Part shown: positions 23,811 to 36,378 of the stretch, in pieces
Layout: each line of letters starts with the position of its first letter
Position numbering within the stretch: the first letter of the stretch is position 1
From: Drechslerella dactyloides
Taxonomy: Eukaryota; Ascomycota; Orbiliomycetes; Orbiliales; Orbiliaceae
Direction of reading: 5' to 3'
Length of the DNA stretch: 64,000 nt
NCBI GenBank assembly: GCA_020064725.1
Contig: JAGTWJ010000017.1
Location: 2,914,001-2,978,000, forward strand
Program-made: the position numbers and the translations under genes
The notes under the pieces: generated by a model
What the model saw: only the letters and a program-made list of their open reading frames with translations
Told to the model about the DNA's origin: nothing
Databases searched by the model: none

Positions 23811-26219
23811 AAAGTGCAGTGCGGGCTCGCGAGAGTCTAGTTTACTCATCGGCATCGGCTGCGGCGTAAGATACTGCAGTAGTTTTGTTTCCAGCTAGCT
23901 AGCTCGGACTCAACCTCAAGCTGCAGTTATGTATGTCTGTACTCACCAAGTCCCCTACTACTGTATGCAAGGTAGCTGCACAGCTTAGGCGAGCGAGCCG
24001 ACCTACCTCCAACAGTAAAGTCAGGGCTTCGCGCGAGGTAAGGAAGGGAAGCCCGGATGTGCGTGCGTGCGTCTCATCCGTCTGCAATGCACTAATCATG
24101 CAGCGTCGAAACAGCGGGATTCCATGTAGCTTCAGGTTCTGCAGGCCAGGCCCAGCGTGCAGTGCAGTTGGGCGGACGGGCGGGCGAGCGAGCGCGTTAT
24201 CGATATCGGTTCCGCGCCATGAAAAAAATGCTAATGCAGCATGTACTGTAATATAATTATAAAGAGCTTTTAGTATACAGCCGGGAATTAAATTATGTAT
24301 GTACCGTACCACACAGCGCTGTATTTGCCTGCTGGCTGCAGCTGCGATGCATGCTGCTGGCTAAGCTTTGGAGAAATTTCCTTGTTTCTGATTCTTGGTT
24401 CGGCTTAGGCGCAGGAAGGAATGCTTACATCTATTTTTGTGGCTGTGGACTGGGCAGCTGCATCGCCCGTTCGGCTAGGTTTGTGATCAGTCAGCTGTGC
24501 AGCGCGGCACAGGCATCGACGCTCTGTGTATTATATATCGCGGCCCAGATAATTGCAGCCGCAGCATGCACGGTAAATTGCCTATATTTGTAAGCAGGGG
24601 CCTATGCAATGCCCCATGGGGTGGGCATACTGCGGTCGATGAGCTCGCGATGCCATTTCTTGTGCGCCCGTCGATGGCGGAATGTTAATATCTCCAACGA
24701 TGTGTATATACGTATTCATACACATATAGGTCGGTTATAGCTGTCGCACGAGAGCGGGATCCGTTCGAACAGCTCGTCTTATCTAAGAATCCCGTAAGCG
24801 GGGAGCGACGGGGCCGGTGCACAACTTGAGCTGACGGCTGCGTTCGAAAGCTGGTATTGGTAGTATTCACAAATCGCTCTGGCGTCCAAAGTGCTCGCGA
24901 TGTAAGGGCATGATGAGAAATTGAGTGAGAGAATATATCAAGAAGCAGTGGGTAGTTTCTGTGCAACGTGCAGTACGACGGCTGTTGCGTTGACACTGCA
25001 CGCTCCAGGCGGTCGAGCTATAAATAAAATTCAAGATGGTATATTCTAGCGATATCGCTATCTATCTATATCTGTAGACGTCGGAAAACATGTCCGGATG
25101 TGTAACCTCGTGTATATGCACTCCGGACAATGGCATCTGTCTGGCGAGAGCCTGCACGAGTATGTATCTGCGTATGTACGTAGCTGTAGACGCAGTTTCC
25201 TGTAGACGAAAGTTAAAGCCCGGTCGGCAACTATAGCCAATATTTCTCCGATGACAACATTACATGCGCCTGCTTGCCTGCGCATGCGCATGGATGCGTC
25301 GACGGACACCACGTATACCGTCGAGCATGCTATACATGCTGTGTACATACATGTACGTATGCAGGTTGGCTGGCACCGGGGATAAGAGATGCTGGCTTCC
25401 ATCAAAGAGTGTAGTTGGATGCGAGAGGGCTAACCCAGCACAGCGTACTACAGCGCCGCGCCGCACATACGCATACGGACTGCAGATTTTTATATCCGTC
25501 GACTCAACCGCTGCATGGATATATAGTGGGGATGTTTCTACTGCGTAAAATCCGATCGCGACATTTAACCTGGTTGCGGCTTATAAACTACCAGTATGCA
25601 AAATAAAAGTGTGGAGTTCAACCGCACATTCATGTATGACGATATCAGTATTGGTAAATCGCATCGATACACCTTGACTATTCTGATCGAACACAGCCGT
25701 ATTCATAATCTAATTCTGGGTAATGTGAATGTTACTCGGGGAACGAAAATAAAATGAAATGCGGCCTATTCCGGCGGAATTTATAATTCTTAGAGTTTAT
25801 ATCTCTAATAGTAAACTCTATGAGTGTACGACCCCGTAGAGAATGCACTAATGAATCTCTAAAACTTAAAATTGAGATATCTCCACCGCATCCAGCAGGG
25901 CAGGTGCGCATCGCATGTGCGTAATTCTGACGCGTGCTGAGACAATATCCGTCCGCAGGCCTTCCTCCTTCGCCAGCTGAACTTCGTCGTGACTCCGTCC
26001 AACCTGCACTTCCGAACGCTGAGCACCGGAGTCACAGCATACCTCAAACTACACTATCCTCCGAATGCAATCCTCGGATCTGAAAGGCACGACGCCGGAT
26101 CCTGCGGCGTGCTAGTATATACGGTCTATCTCCGACACCCGTAACACGCCCGCCCAACCGTTCTCTGAAAGCGCGTCGTCTCATCGCGCCAACACGTGCC
26201 ACCGCGATCGATCGATGCG

Positions 26220-27253
26220 ATGCCTCCACCAACGACCCTCAAAGGCGCCGCTCTCAAGAAAAAGCTCATTGAGATAGCCTCCACCACCCGCCCCGACAGA
26301 CGCACGGACGTCTACGTCAGCTCAGCAACAGGCCACCAGATCCGCGAAGACGGCGGCGGCGGGGCCAGCGGGTGGCGGGATGATCGGAATCGTAAGCTGA
26401 AGGCCCAGTTCGCGAGTATGGGCTCTGTGATTGGCACCAAGCGGAAGCTGGGCGAGATTACTACCAATCAGACGCATCACGCTGTCTCGAGAGCAGCTAC
26501 TGCCAGCTCGAGCTCGAGCTTTGGTATCTCCAGCTCTGCCGGTACATGTATGTGAACATCCACTGTGCTCTCCGTCGACAGTCTACTCGCCGACGTCTGT
26601 CTCCAGTACCCAGACTAACGACCGTCCCAACAGCAACAACGCAACCACCAGCCCTCAGCTTTGCGGGCATCACGAGCAGCAGCAGCTCACCTCCAAAGCA
26701 AATTTTCACTCACTGTACAATCTACATCAACGGCAATACCGCCCTCTCCGGCATCTCAGACATCGAGCTCAAGCGCCTTCTCACCGCCCACGGCGCCAAA
26801 GTATCCTACCACCTAGCCCGGCGTCAAGTCACCCATGTCATCCTCACCGATCCCTCCGCCCCGTCGCTCCTCGTTCCTTCGCAATCCCATCTCCATCCCC
26901 AGCCTCCGTCTCCATCCTCCGTAGGCACATGCACCGGCACTAGCACAGCCGCTGCCACTAGCACTAGCACCAGCCAAACCCAAACCTCCGTCTCGAAAAC
27001 CACAACGTCATCCGGACCTGCCATCCTCTCGAGCAGGAAGGTCGAGCTAGAGATGAAGGGGCGGGTACGCTCGAAAATCCACTATGTAAGCGTCGACTGG
27101 GCGCTTGCGTCGATGAAAGACGGCCGCAGACTCGCGGAGACAAAGTTCCCTGTGGCTCCGCTGCGAGAGGCGAGGCAGGGGACCTTGGCTGGCTGCAAGA
27201 AGGTCAAGACGTCTACTCAGCGGTCGCTCGCGGACATGCTGAAGAAACAGTAG
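26220..27253 (+). CDS. Small stand-alone BRCT-domain protein (Rev1-like BRCT)
   Basis: The coding sequence is join(26220..26547,26634..27253), 315 residues. A BRCT domain begins near residue 131 (IFTHCTIYINGNT, then LKRLLTAHGAKVSYHL and QVTHVIL) and finishes with KIHYVSVDWALASM around W265. That wording is close to the BRCT of the translesion polymerase Rev1, but no polymerase domain follows. A Ser/Thr/Pro-rich insert of about 60 residues splits the domain. The C-terminus ends in QRSLADML (residues 305-312), which resembles a weak PCNA-binding box. The N-terminal 110 residues are basic with no domain I recognise. The intron has donor GTATGT and branch ACTAAC. The start at 26220 is the in-frame ATG; an overlapping ATG at 26215 is out of frame. 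It is probably nuclear and DNA-damage related, inferred only from the BRCT. Confidence 0.85.
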
Positions 27254-27900
27254 ATTGGTTGACTGACTGACTGATTAATTGATTCGTCGAGTCGTGGAAT
27301 GAATGTTCGGCATGATGTGACTGGGTACACGTGTATCATAGGCACTAGCATTTCGAGTTTGTTCGTTTCATCTGATTGATTCCCTTGTGCGAATTGCATT
27401 CCAGCATGTCAGGCGTTCGTGTTTCAGTTTACAATTCTTTCATTCACTCGCCTGGTTTACGGTACGGGCGAAGGTGCGTGCATTATTATGTATACTACTA
27501 CGTTAACCATCGAATCCTGTCGATTACTCATACAGAATACTCCTGTGACTGTAGCATGTAGCTAGATGACGGACATTCTACGACTGTACTAATATATGTC
27601 TTACAAACACCGACTTTTATTGAGAATATGTATAGTATACTGTACCAGTGCAGTGGGAAACATACCACGCGTGCACACCAACCCTCACCCCCTCTGTAAA
27701 CGGTTTATCAACGGCGGCGATAAGGTAGACACAAGAAAGGAAGAAAGAAGAACTGTATACGTAAGAATGCACCCCACTTAATCTAAACCAGACACTACGG
27801 TCCGGCCGGTAAACGAGATACCGCCCCGCAGGCCGTCATGATTGGCCATCAAGCCGGGGGTCTGAGACCCCTCCCTCGCTCCATTCTTCCCCTCATCCCT
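27254..27900. other. Convergent 3' region of the BRCT gene and GCN1
   Basis: These 647 bp lie between two convergent stop codons. They contain AT-rich 3' UTR-like sequence, with short GACTGACTGA and GATTAATTGATT strings just after the BRCT stop. I see no gene. Confidence 0.6.
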
Positions 27901-30900
27901 CTAGTCAGCGCTAACCCACCCTTCCAAATCAACCTTCCCAACGCTCATGATCTCCTTATAGTCGTCTTCCTCGTCGCTGTTCAACCCCAACGAGCTGCCA
28001 CCGGCGTCGTTCCGCTCTCTCTCCGCTGCTCCCAGTTTCGTCGCAACCCGCTTGTACCAGTCTTGCATCAGGCGCTTCTGGCCGCCTTCGACAGTTGCAA
28101 TGTATTTCTTCACGAGTAAGAGGGTATATTAGTAATGCGCTTGAAACCCCCGACAGGAGGAAAGGGAGGGAAAATCATGAAGAATGGACATACCTCAAAA
28201 ATCGCATCACCCTCGTCGACGGTTCTGAATATCGCTAGGAACGCCTGCTCCGCGCTCAACTTGACAGGTATGATAGAGTCTCTCACGTTGCCAAACACGA
28301 CCGGTGCGAGCAGCGCCAGATGCGGCTTCACCATCTCATAGTGCAGTCGACCGACGGTCCGCAGTACGACGAGCGACAGACGCTTGCAGTCTGTCGAGTT
28401 GCTGTTCGGCGCCTTGATCGCGGCTGCCAGGTTTTCGAAGAGCGTCTTCGACGTCTCGAACGATTTGTGCATTTCGTCCGACAGGAGGAACTTGCCGGCT
28501 GCCAGCACGCTGTTGTCCGAAATAAATGGCTGCAAGACATCGAATCATTAGATATTCCCGCCAACTGATCAAATCCCTTCCAGCCTGAGATAAGGGGAAG
28601 GAAAAAGGTATGTGCATGGATAACTACCTCTTTATCCGCCAGTCCGCGACAGATAACCTTCGCAAAGTCGTCCGAAAACCCGCCTTCCGACATGACACCC
28701 GCAGCGTCCAACAGGACAGCGTTCAGCGCGAGTATAGAATACTTGGTAAAATGCGTCGTCAAAGCCTGCGCCTTGATTATCCTGCCGACGTGATCAAGCG
28801 GTATACTCATCGCCATCGCACCCAGCAGTCGAGCCTTTGATATTAACAGACTATCGTCCTCCTCTTCAAGCTCTTCCTCGATGAGCGCGATCAGGGAAGC
28901 GCGGGATGTGTCTCCCATATTCGCGCCAGCCTTGCTGACGACCTCGTACAGCGCCTTCAACATCGCCACCTGGACACCGATGTCGGGCGTCTTGGAACCA
29001 CTGACGAGCTCTGTAGCACAATCTCGTATTAGAATCTATGTCTTCCTATGGGGGTAGGCCGGTCACTTTATGATGTGCGACTCCACCTACCTGCTATGAG
29101 CGGGTCAATCCTCGGCGTCAGTGTTATCAAAGTGCCTAGCGCCTTCGCTGCCCGGGACCGTAGCACCTCGCTCGACGTATCCGCCAGCGCCTTCGCAAAG
29201 GTACGCTGCAGCTGCGGCAAGAACGGTTTCAGGAACGTCGGGATCTTCTCCAACAGCGAATTGAGTGTCAACAATATCGCAGCTGCACGCACCCACCAGT
29301 CGTCAGTAAACGCGACCACATCACAAAATACGACAAACCGTCGACATGTCAGAATCACTTTGAAGCGACTTACATTTAACCTCGACCGACTTCTCGGAGA
29401 CCACACGGATCAGCGGACCGGTAATCTGCGTGACGAACGGCCGCAACGAGTCCCCATTCGTCCGGTCGACGATATCCGCAATCGCAAGCGCTGACTGCGT
29501 CCGCTGCTCCGGCGTGCCGTACATAAGACCCTGGAGGAAAATCGGCAGGATAGCATTGATCCCCTTCGGTATCGTAAACCCGGGCAAATCGCGTCCGGGC
29601 ATCCCGACCTGTTGAAGGACCTGCCGTGTCGACGTGGCGAGACTCTCCATCTCCTCCTTGCGCATATTCTTGACGAGCGCGTTAAGCGCCTCCCATGCCG
29701 CCTTGACGACGGATATCTCTCGGTCGTCAAAGAGCTGCAGGAGAACGCGGATGCAGTCCGGCGTGTACCGCGAATAGTCGACTTCGCTCTTCTCAAAGAA
29801 CACAGCTATATGCGTTGCCATTGCAGCCCGCTTCCTCTCATCGTCGTGCTTCAGCAGTCCGAGGATGATACTCATGCTCGTGTTCAGGCCATCGAACTCG
29901 TCAACAGCCAGCAGGACCTGGTCGAAAGATTCGCCCAGTTCATCTCGAAGCTCCTCGTCTTCCGTCTCGACCAGGTTGTCCATAAAGGTGTTGATGATCT
30001 GTGGCAACCGCCTGTTGACGGCGCTGGAAGCAACTTCCGCGAGATTCGCCAGAGCAGACGCATTGAAAGCTGACATTGGTGACGTGAGCAGATTCGGAAT
30101 GAGAACCGGCAAGATCTGATTCGCCCGTCCATGGTCTCGAAGAAGCGTGAGAAGACCGGCAAGAGCACTCGACGCGGCGTCCTCATCGCGCAGTTGGTTA
30201 AGAAGGAACGGAAGAACCTGGTCGACTGCCCGCCTTCCGAAGACACGCTGGATGCTATCGAACGCATCGGCTGCGGAATCTCGAACCTCGGAATCGCTGT
30301 CCACCAATCCTATTCTGAGGACAGAGATCAATATCTTCTCGTAGTCTGCAAGGGCTTCCTCTGAGGTAGATGAGATCAGCTCCTTCAATGCGATGCAGAT
30401 ACCCTGCTTGGCGTCCGAGTCCGTTGTCGTCAGCAAGCTCTCCTCCATCGTCGGCAGCAGCGATGCCAGAACTCCTTCGCCGGCCTTCCGGACAAGCTCA
30501 CTAAGCGCCTGGCCGGCAATCTCCTTCTGCTCAGGATTTGGATTCGCGAGCCGACGGATGATAAACTGCGTCAATGTCGGGATCATCTCCTTCAGGATAC
30601 GAGGCGAGGGAACCAGTGCCTTCCAAACATTAATTGCAGCATTGCGGACCAGACCAGAGGTATCGCATCGGCAAATGTAGATAGCGGAGAGGACCCTGTC
30701 CCTCTTCTCCGCGCCGAGGGCATCGAGCAAGGCGGTGCTAATTTCGCCGCTGGCTTCAGCGTGGACGTCGTCCACACTTCCGGTAATGCCAGTGAGGTTG
30801 AACAGAAGATCGCCGACAAGTTCGACGGAACTGAGACGAATTCTGTAGGCATCGTCCGCAAGACCCCTCTCCAGCTCCGGAAGCAGCAAATCCACAGCCC

Positions 30901-33900
30901 GAGCAGCGAAGTTCTTGACCAACAACCGACCTGCTCGCAGTGCAGTTTCCCTTATAGAGTCAATGTCGTCCGCAAGACCGGCCAGGATTGGCGGAATAAT
31001 CTTCGTAAGGTAGTTGCTGAATGCATTTCCAAAGCACGCGGGCAAGAAGATGAACAGAGACATGAAGCCTTCCCTGACATGCGGTTTGCTGCTGGACACA
31101 TTGGTGAGAACCGTTGGAAGGACTTCCTCGAGGCGCTCGGTGCCAAGGCCAGCGAGGACCTCCGACAGAGCCTGAGCAGACCCAAGCCGATCTCCAGCAC
31201 CAGTCTCCGACTTAAGCGTGTACATGAGGCCGGGGATAAGCTCTGGCATGGCGTCCTCTCCCAGCTTCTCAACAAGGATACCAAGCGCCTTTGACGCTGT
31301 GGAGCGCGTCTGCGGCACTGGATCTACAACTGCGGTCTTGAGGCCATTGATCAAAATTGTCAGATGAACCATCAAATCCTTCCTCTCGGTGAGATGCGCC
31401 AGACTGCCAATGATCTGTGAGGCCTTCTTCTTCGTCTGCGATCTGTCGCCCAGCCCTCGTTCCAGGATTCTCACGACCAGTGCAAGCGAAGGTGCGTCCA
31501 GATAATGCACGAATGAAACCTTGAGCAGTGAGTCTAGCGCGTCGTTCGTATACTTTGTGGGGTCGCTCAGCGCCTTCAACAGCACACCAACCAGCTCTTT
31601 GATTTCCGGGTTCGAAATGACGTCTCCAAACTTGAGCAAGCTCCTGTTCGCAGCGGATCTGACCTCCTTGTGCGTGTCCGTCAGAACGTTAGTCAATGGC
31701 GGAATGATAGTCGGCAAATTGACTGCGAGTTGACTTGGCGCAAGGTAGGCCATGTTCCCCAGCATTTCACAGGCGCCCTTCTTCGACCGCCACGCAGATT
31801 CATCGAGACCCTCGAGTAGTGTTGGAAGGATAACGGTAACACCATACGATGACAAACTTGAGAAACAGATCCGAGTTGCATCTGCGCATGCTTCGCGGAC
31901 ATCATTAGAGGCATCACCGAAGGATGTCAGCAGCAACGGTAGGATTTGTATGAAGTATGGCTCGAACAGAGGACCGAGGAAGAGTGAAAGCAACTCGTAG
32001 GCGAATAGGGCACCTTGTCTGGCGTTTTGGTCCTTCTTGTTCTCCTGTGCGGCTCGAAGCGTTGTTAAGATTCGAAAGTCTTTCAAGGCGGAGATACCGT
32101 ACCCTCTGACGATGCCCGCGAGTCCGTACGCGGCGCCACGGCGGATGGCATATTTGGAAGACGTGAAGAGAAGATTGGTCATCTTCTCGACGTACTCTCC
32201 CGTCTTGTCTCTTGACGCGCGAACGAGCGGAGGCAGACATTCCGCGACAGCATACTGGACGCTCTCGGATGGTGTTGAGAGTGTGGTAAACAGGCGTTGC
32301 ACGATCGAGGGAATCTTCTTGTTACCTTTCTCGAGATGCTTTGCGAGGGCGCCGTATAGGATGATAATCGCCTCGTTTCGGTCGTCTTGTTCTTGACTCT
32401 TGCGGTCTGGCTCTTCGAGGGTATTCTCAAATACAGTCATGAGGTCTTCGACGTGTGGCTTGGCGTGCAAGCTGATGACTGCTGATGAGGCGTCGATCAT
32501 CTCACGTCGTACGACGCTGTTCTTATCGGATAGACAACCATCTTTGATGACGGTTTCGACAAACGGCTTGACATGTCCGCTGGTAAAGTAAGGTGCGAGC
32601 TCTCTGTAGGCTAAGGCTACTCCGCTCCTCGCCTCCCAGGGATCTGCTTGCTGGAGGTTCTTTTTGAGAATGCCGAATTCATCATACACGGGACCTATAG
32701 GCTTGGCCTTGTGGACGTATTGTTCCTGCAGATTGGAGAGGATGTTTGGGAATGTGTCTGGGTGGAGCTTAACAGCTTCACCCAGAGACTTGGCAGCAGC
32801 ACCCCGGAGCTGGCGATCCTGGCTTTCGAGGAATGGAAGGTAGTTGGCGACCCTGTCTTCCGTAACAGCCATGTCATGGACCTCCCAGATTGTGCGTGCG
32901 AGATCCGCATTTTCTTCGACTTCATCATGGCAAGCTAGCCAGATAAGATCCAGGGTCCCCAGATCGGATAGATCAATCTCTGCCTCGATAGCCTGCAGAA
33001 CTGCCGTCCGTAAGTTTGCTTCCGGTTGAATGGCTGCAGAAACAAGGACCATAATCTCGTCCTGCGTGATATTATCCGAAATGCAGCGACAGAGATCGAC
33101 GAGGCAGTCCTTGATGGCCTTATAATGCTGTGTGTACTTTTTTATGCACAGGATCAGGATCTCGAAAATTCTTTTTCTCGCAATGTTCGTATCGGCGCCT
33201 GGGACAGATATAAGTTAGATCAAAGTCGGCTTCAAGATAGGGCTTGTCCAGCGACTTACAAGTTCCAGTATGAGTTGCGAGGATTTCCAAAGCAAGCACC
33301 AATTGTTCTTCGATTGCCTCTGGTGATTTGCTAGCAACGCCGCCATCCTCTAGCACCTTGAGCACAAGCGGAAGGATATAATGCAGTGAGATAGCATCAA
33401 GGGGCCGCTGCTCTCCTAGAAATCTGATGCGGTAGAGAACACGAGTGCAGAGGCTCCCTAGGTCTTCGCCCATTATCTCACCGGTCAATCCTTCTGCACC
33501 GTAAGCTCGCAGTGTCGCAATTCCAACAAAGTATCGGAAGGGCCCCAGCCGGGAGGATATCAAATTCGCATTGTAAAGATAGGCGTCATTGGCTTCGGAG
33601 CCAACGATCTCCTTGGCGCTCGAGTTGAATACTTCAAGTAGTGCTTGCGTCGCGGGTCCTATCCACTGCTCTGTTCCATTGTTGACGCCCCGCGCTAAGC
33701 TCGAGATGATGGCAATTCCGCGCAGCAGCTTCTTTTGGACTTCCGTCACGTCCAACCTGATTCCGGCTTCTTTCTTCAGCTGCGCATTCACCTTCGCTTG
33801 CTCTTCCGGCGTAAGTTTCTTTTCTACAGGTCCCTTTTTCTTCGCGATTTCCTTTCGGACTTCGGCATCCCATTTCGCAAGGTCACTATCTTTATTGCGA

Positions 33901-36378
33901 GCAACGGGTGCCGTTGATTTACTTCCCAGGACGTCAACATAAGGGACACCCTCCGGCGCGCGCCAGATCGCAACGTTGAGAGAGTTGATGCCGGCGACAG
34001 TTTCATGCGAGAGGTCCGAGGTAAAGAGCGTAATGAGTCGATGAGTAAAGTAGTCTGGAGCGATAAAGGCGAGCTTCGCGGCTGCCTCTGCCGCGGCGAG
34101 GTGGATAGTCTTGAGAGGATAGTCAAAACTTTCTGTGATCTCACCCAGCAGTCTTTCCGGATGCTTCTCGACTAGCGTTCGAGGATCTACCGAAAGTCGC
34201 TGGCACATATAGATCCAATCCACGCTTTGGTAAAGTAATCCGTGATGAGAGAGCACTAGTGCATTGATGAGCTGCAGTTCTCTAGCTTCCGAAGGTATCT
34301 CTATTGAGTCTGCAGAGGTGATAAGGGTGGCTTTTAGCGTTCTGCCGATGTTGTTTATGCTGCCCTTTGAGCCCGCACTTGGGGAGTCTTTCTCGGGTTC
34401 CTCGAGGGACTTGATCCAGTCGTTAAGCCCGCAAACAATTGCAGGCCCGACGTTTTCTGGATCTTGGGCGAAAGTCTTGGAAAGAGCTGCAGCGGCTTCT
34501 CGTCGAAAGTGGGCATGGTGTGTACCGCCACAGATAAAGTAGATGAAGGCTTGTGCCCATGCGTCGCCGGTTACTTTTTCTTTGAATGTGAACGGTGCAA
34601 GCCCAACAAGTGCCCTTAGGGCCCATCGGTGATCTTTTTCAGATATCAATTTGGTGTACACCCGTGGCGTTAGCAACAGCGAAAGCTTCGGCGGAGATGC
34701 AAAGCTCTGTTTCACAACATCGACCTTGCTCAGTGATTTGCCTGGTAATATGCTGTTGAATAGTAAGCTTGGGTAGACGTATGCACTACCTAGCAGACCG
34801 GTTTGGGCTGTCGGCATCGGGTTTGCGGCGACTTCGTTGTAAATATCGACCAGCTGCGGCTCTATATCGGACCCGAATTTCGCCACCTCATCGTTGATTT
34901 CACCGGCCTTCGATTTTAGTAAGAGCTCTCCAACTTTGAACGATGTGCCTTTTCTAATGTTGGGTTTCTTGTCGGACAGCCCGTCTTGAACTTTCTTCAC
35001 CACTGTGGAGTCGGAGGTAATATGTCCGTTCAATAGTCCATCAAAGTAGTGTTCTAGCATTACTTCGTAGAATGCCTCCACGGCAGAATCATTCTTCTCT
35101 TTCGAGATGAGTTGAACCACAATCTTTGGGACCTTCTCGGACAGCGATTTCATATTGGGTAGGGTAACCAACATTTTAGCGTGTGCGATTTTTTGGTCCA
35201 CGGAGGTGGCCTTGCCGGCGACCAAGGGGGCCAAGATTTCTTCCGCTATCGAAAATATCTCTGCCTCATCCTGACATTTCTTCGCGACCGCTTGGAATCC
35301 AGAAAGACCTCCGGCTCGTATTATTGCGTTCGTCGATTTAACAGCGTCTAGCAGCCGCTTCAGTAGCTTCTCTTTGGCTAGCTTTGCAAGATCAATGCTC
35401 TTGTCGAGGGATTCGATAAGAGGGTCAAGGACACCGCATAGAACAATCTCAGGAGACCGTAATAGGCATTTGTCAACAGCTGGGATGATCTGAGTCTCAA
35501 AATCCTCGAGCGTGCAGAATTCTCTGAAGAAGCTCGCAAGGGAACTGGCCTGATAGTAAGGCACGGTAGTTCGAGAGTTGATGAATTCTCTGATATAGTA
35601 GTTATATACATCAGGCTTCAGCTCGTCCTCAACCACCTTTCTTAGAGAAGATGACTTCGAAAGAACGTCGAGCAAGATCCCTAGGAGGAGTCCGTTGTGT
35701 CGGTTTGGAGTTGATGTCTTGGCTGTTAGAGCCTTCACTGTATGCTGGATGTATGTCTGCTTGTGGTCGGCCGGTATCTCAGGTGACCCTAATATGAACT
35801 GAAAGCCAATATGGACATTGCTCCTCGCGCTCTTTCTGAGGCCCGCTCGTACTTCGGGCTGTGAAAGTTCATCGATGAGCATTGCCACTGCCGCCAGAAG
35901 CATGTCCGCATGACTGAGGAACTCTTCTCGATCCATCGCCACTTGCCGTAGAAGCTGGATACTCCATTCTAACATCACAAACCGGTTGGAAGCCGCGACG
36001 CCTGGTTTGATGCTTTCGGTTTTGATGGTTGTCTTTATCAGGTCCTGCGTCGACTTGGATAGATGCGCATTCTTGTAAAGCGATAGAAGGCAGTCTCGGA
36101 CTGCATCACGGGACTTTCGGTCAGAGTAGTACCCGTGCGTTTGAACGAGAAAGTTGACAATCGGTGCGACATCCTTGGTGGATAGCTCTAGAGACAGAAT
36201 ACACTCTTGTTAGAACAGCAATCCTTTCTCGCCGACAGAATTGGCAACTGTCACCCAAAGATAGTCGGACGCACACACCTTGGCTATCGATATTCCCCTT
36301 GAGGTCGCGTAGAGCAGCGGTCCGCACCTTGACCGAGCTGCTCGCCAAGGCTATCGCAAGAGCTTCGGTGTCCACCAT
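27901..36378 (-). CDS. GCN1: GCN1, HEAT-repeat activator of the Gcn2 eIF2-alpha kinase
   Basis: Seven exons on the minus strand: 36378..36279, 36187..33260, 33198..29374, 29282..29091, 29010..28628, 28529..28194 and 28107..27901, giving 2656 residues, close to yeast Gcn1 (about 2670). Almost the whole protein is HEAT repeats. The eEF3-like middle is seen near residue 1450, with [20 protein letters not shown] and [20 protein letters not shown]. The C-terminal part corresponds to the region that binds the RWD domain of Gcn2, ending in [11 protein letters not shown] and a short acidic tail. With Gcn20 it sits on stalled or collided ribosomes and passes the uncharged-tRNA signal to Gcn2 in the cytosol. 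Each junction was checked for phase; introns are 61-98 nt with GT/AG ends. The first exon encodes only 33 residues, so the start [15 protein letters not shown] rests on the ATG and frame. Identity is secure. Confidence 0.95.

Larger units (their letters stand above)
19001..26219. other. Gene-free interval, right part (GTAC-rich dyads)
   Basis: I found no supported gene between about 19.0 kb and the BRCT gene. The sequence holds many short alternating purine-pyrimidine strings built from TACATGTA, GTACATAC and GGTAC (for example around 20.1-20.45, 21.30, 24.30 and 25.34 kb), a perfect hairpin at 22641-22661 and CTGC tracts. The last 600 bp before 26220 are the likely BRCT-gene promoter and leader, with AT-richer sequence at 25.6-25.9 kb. 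Confidence 0.5.
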
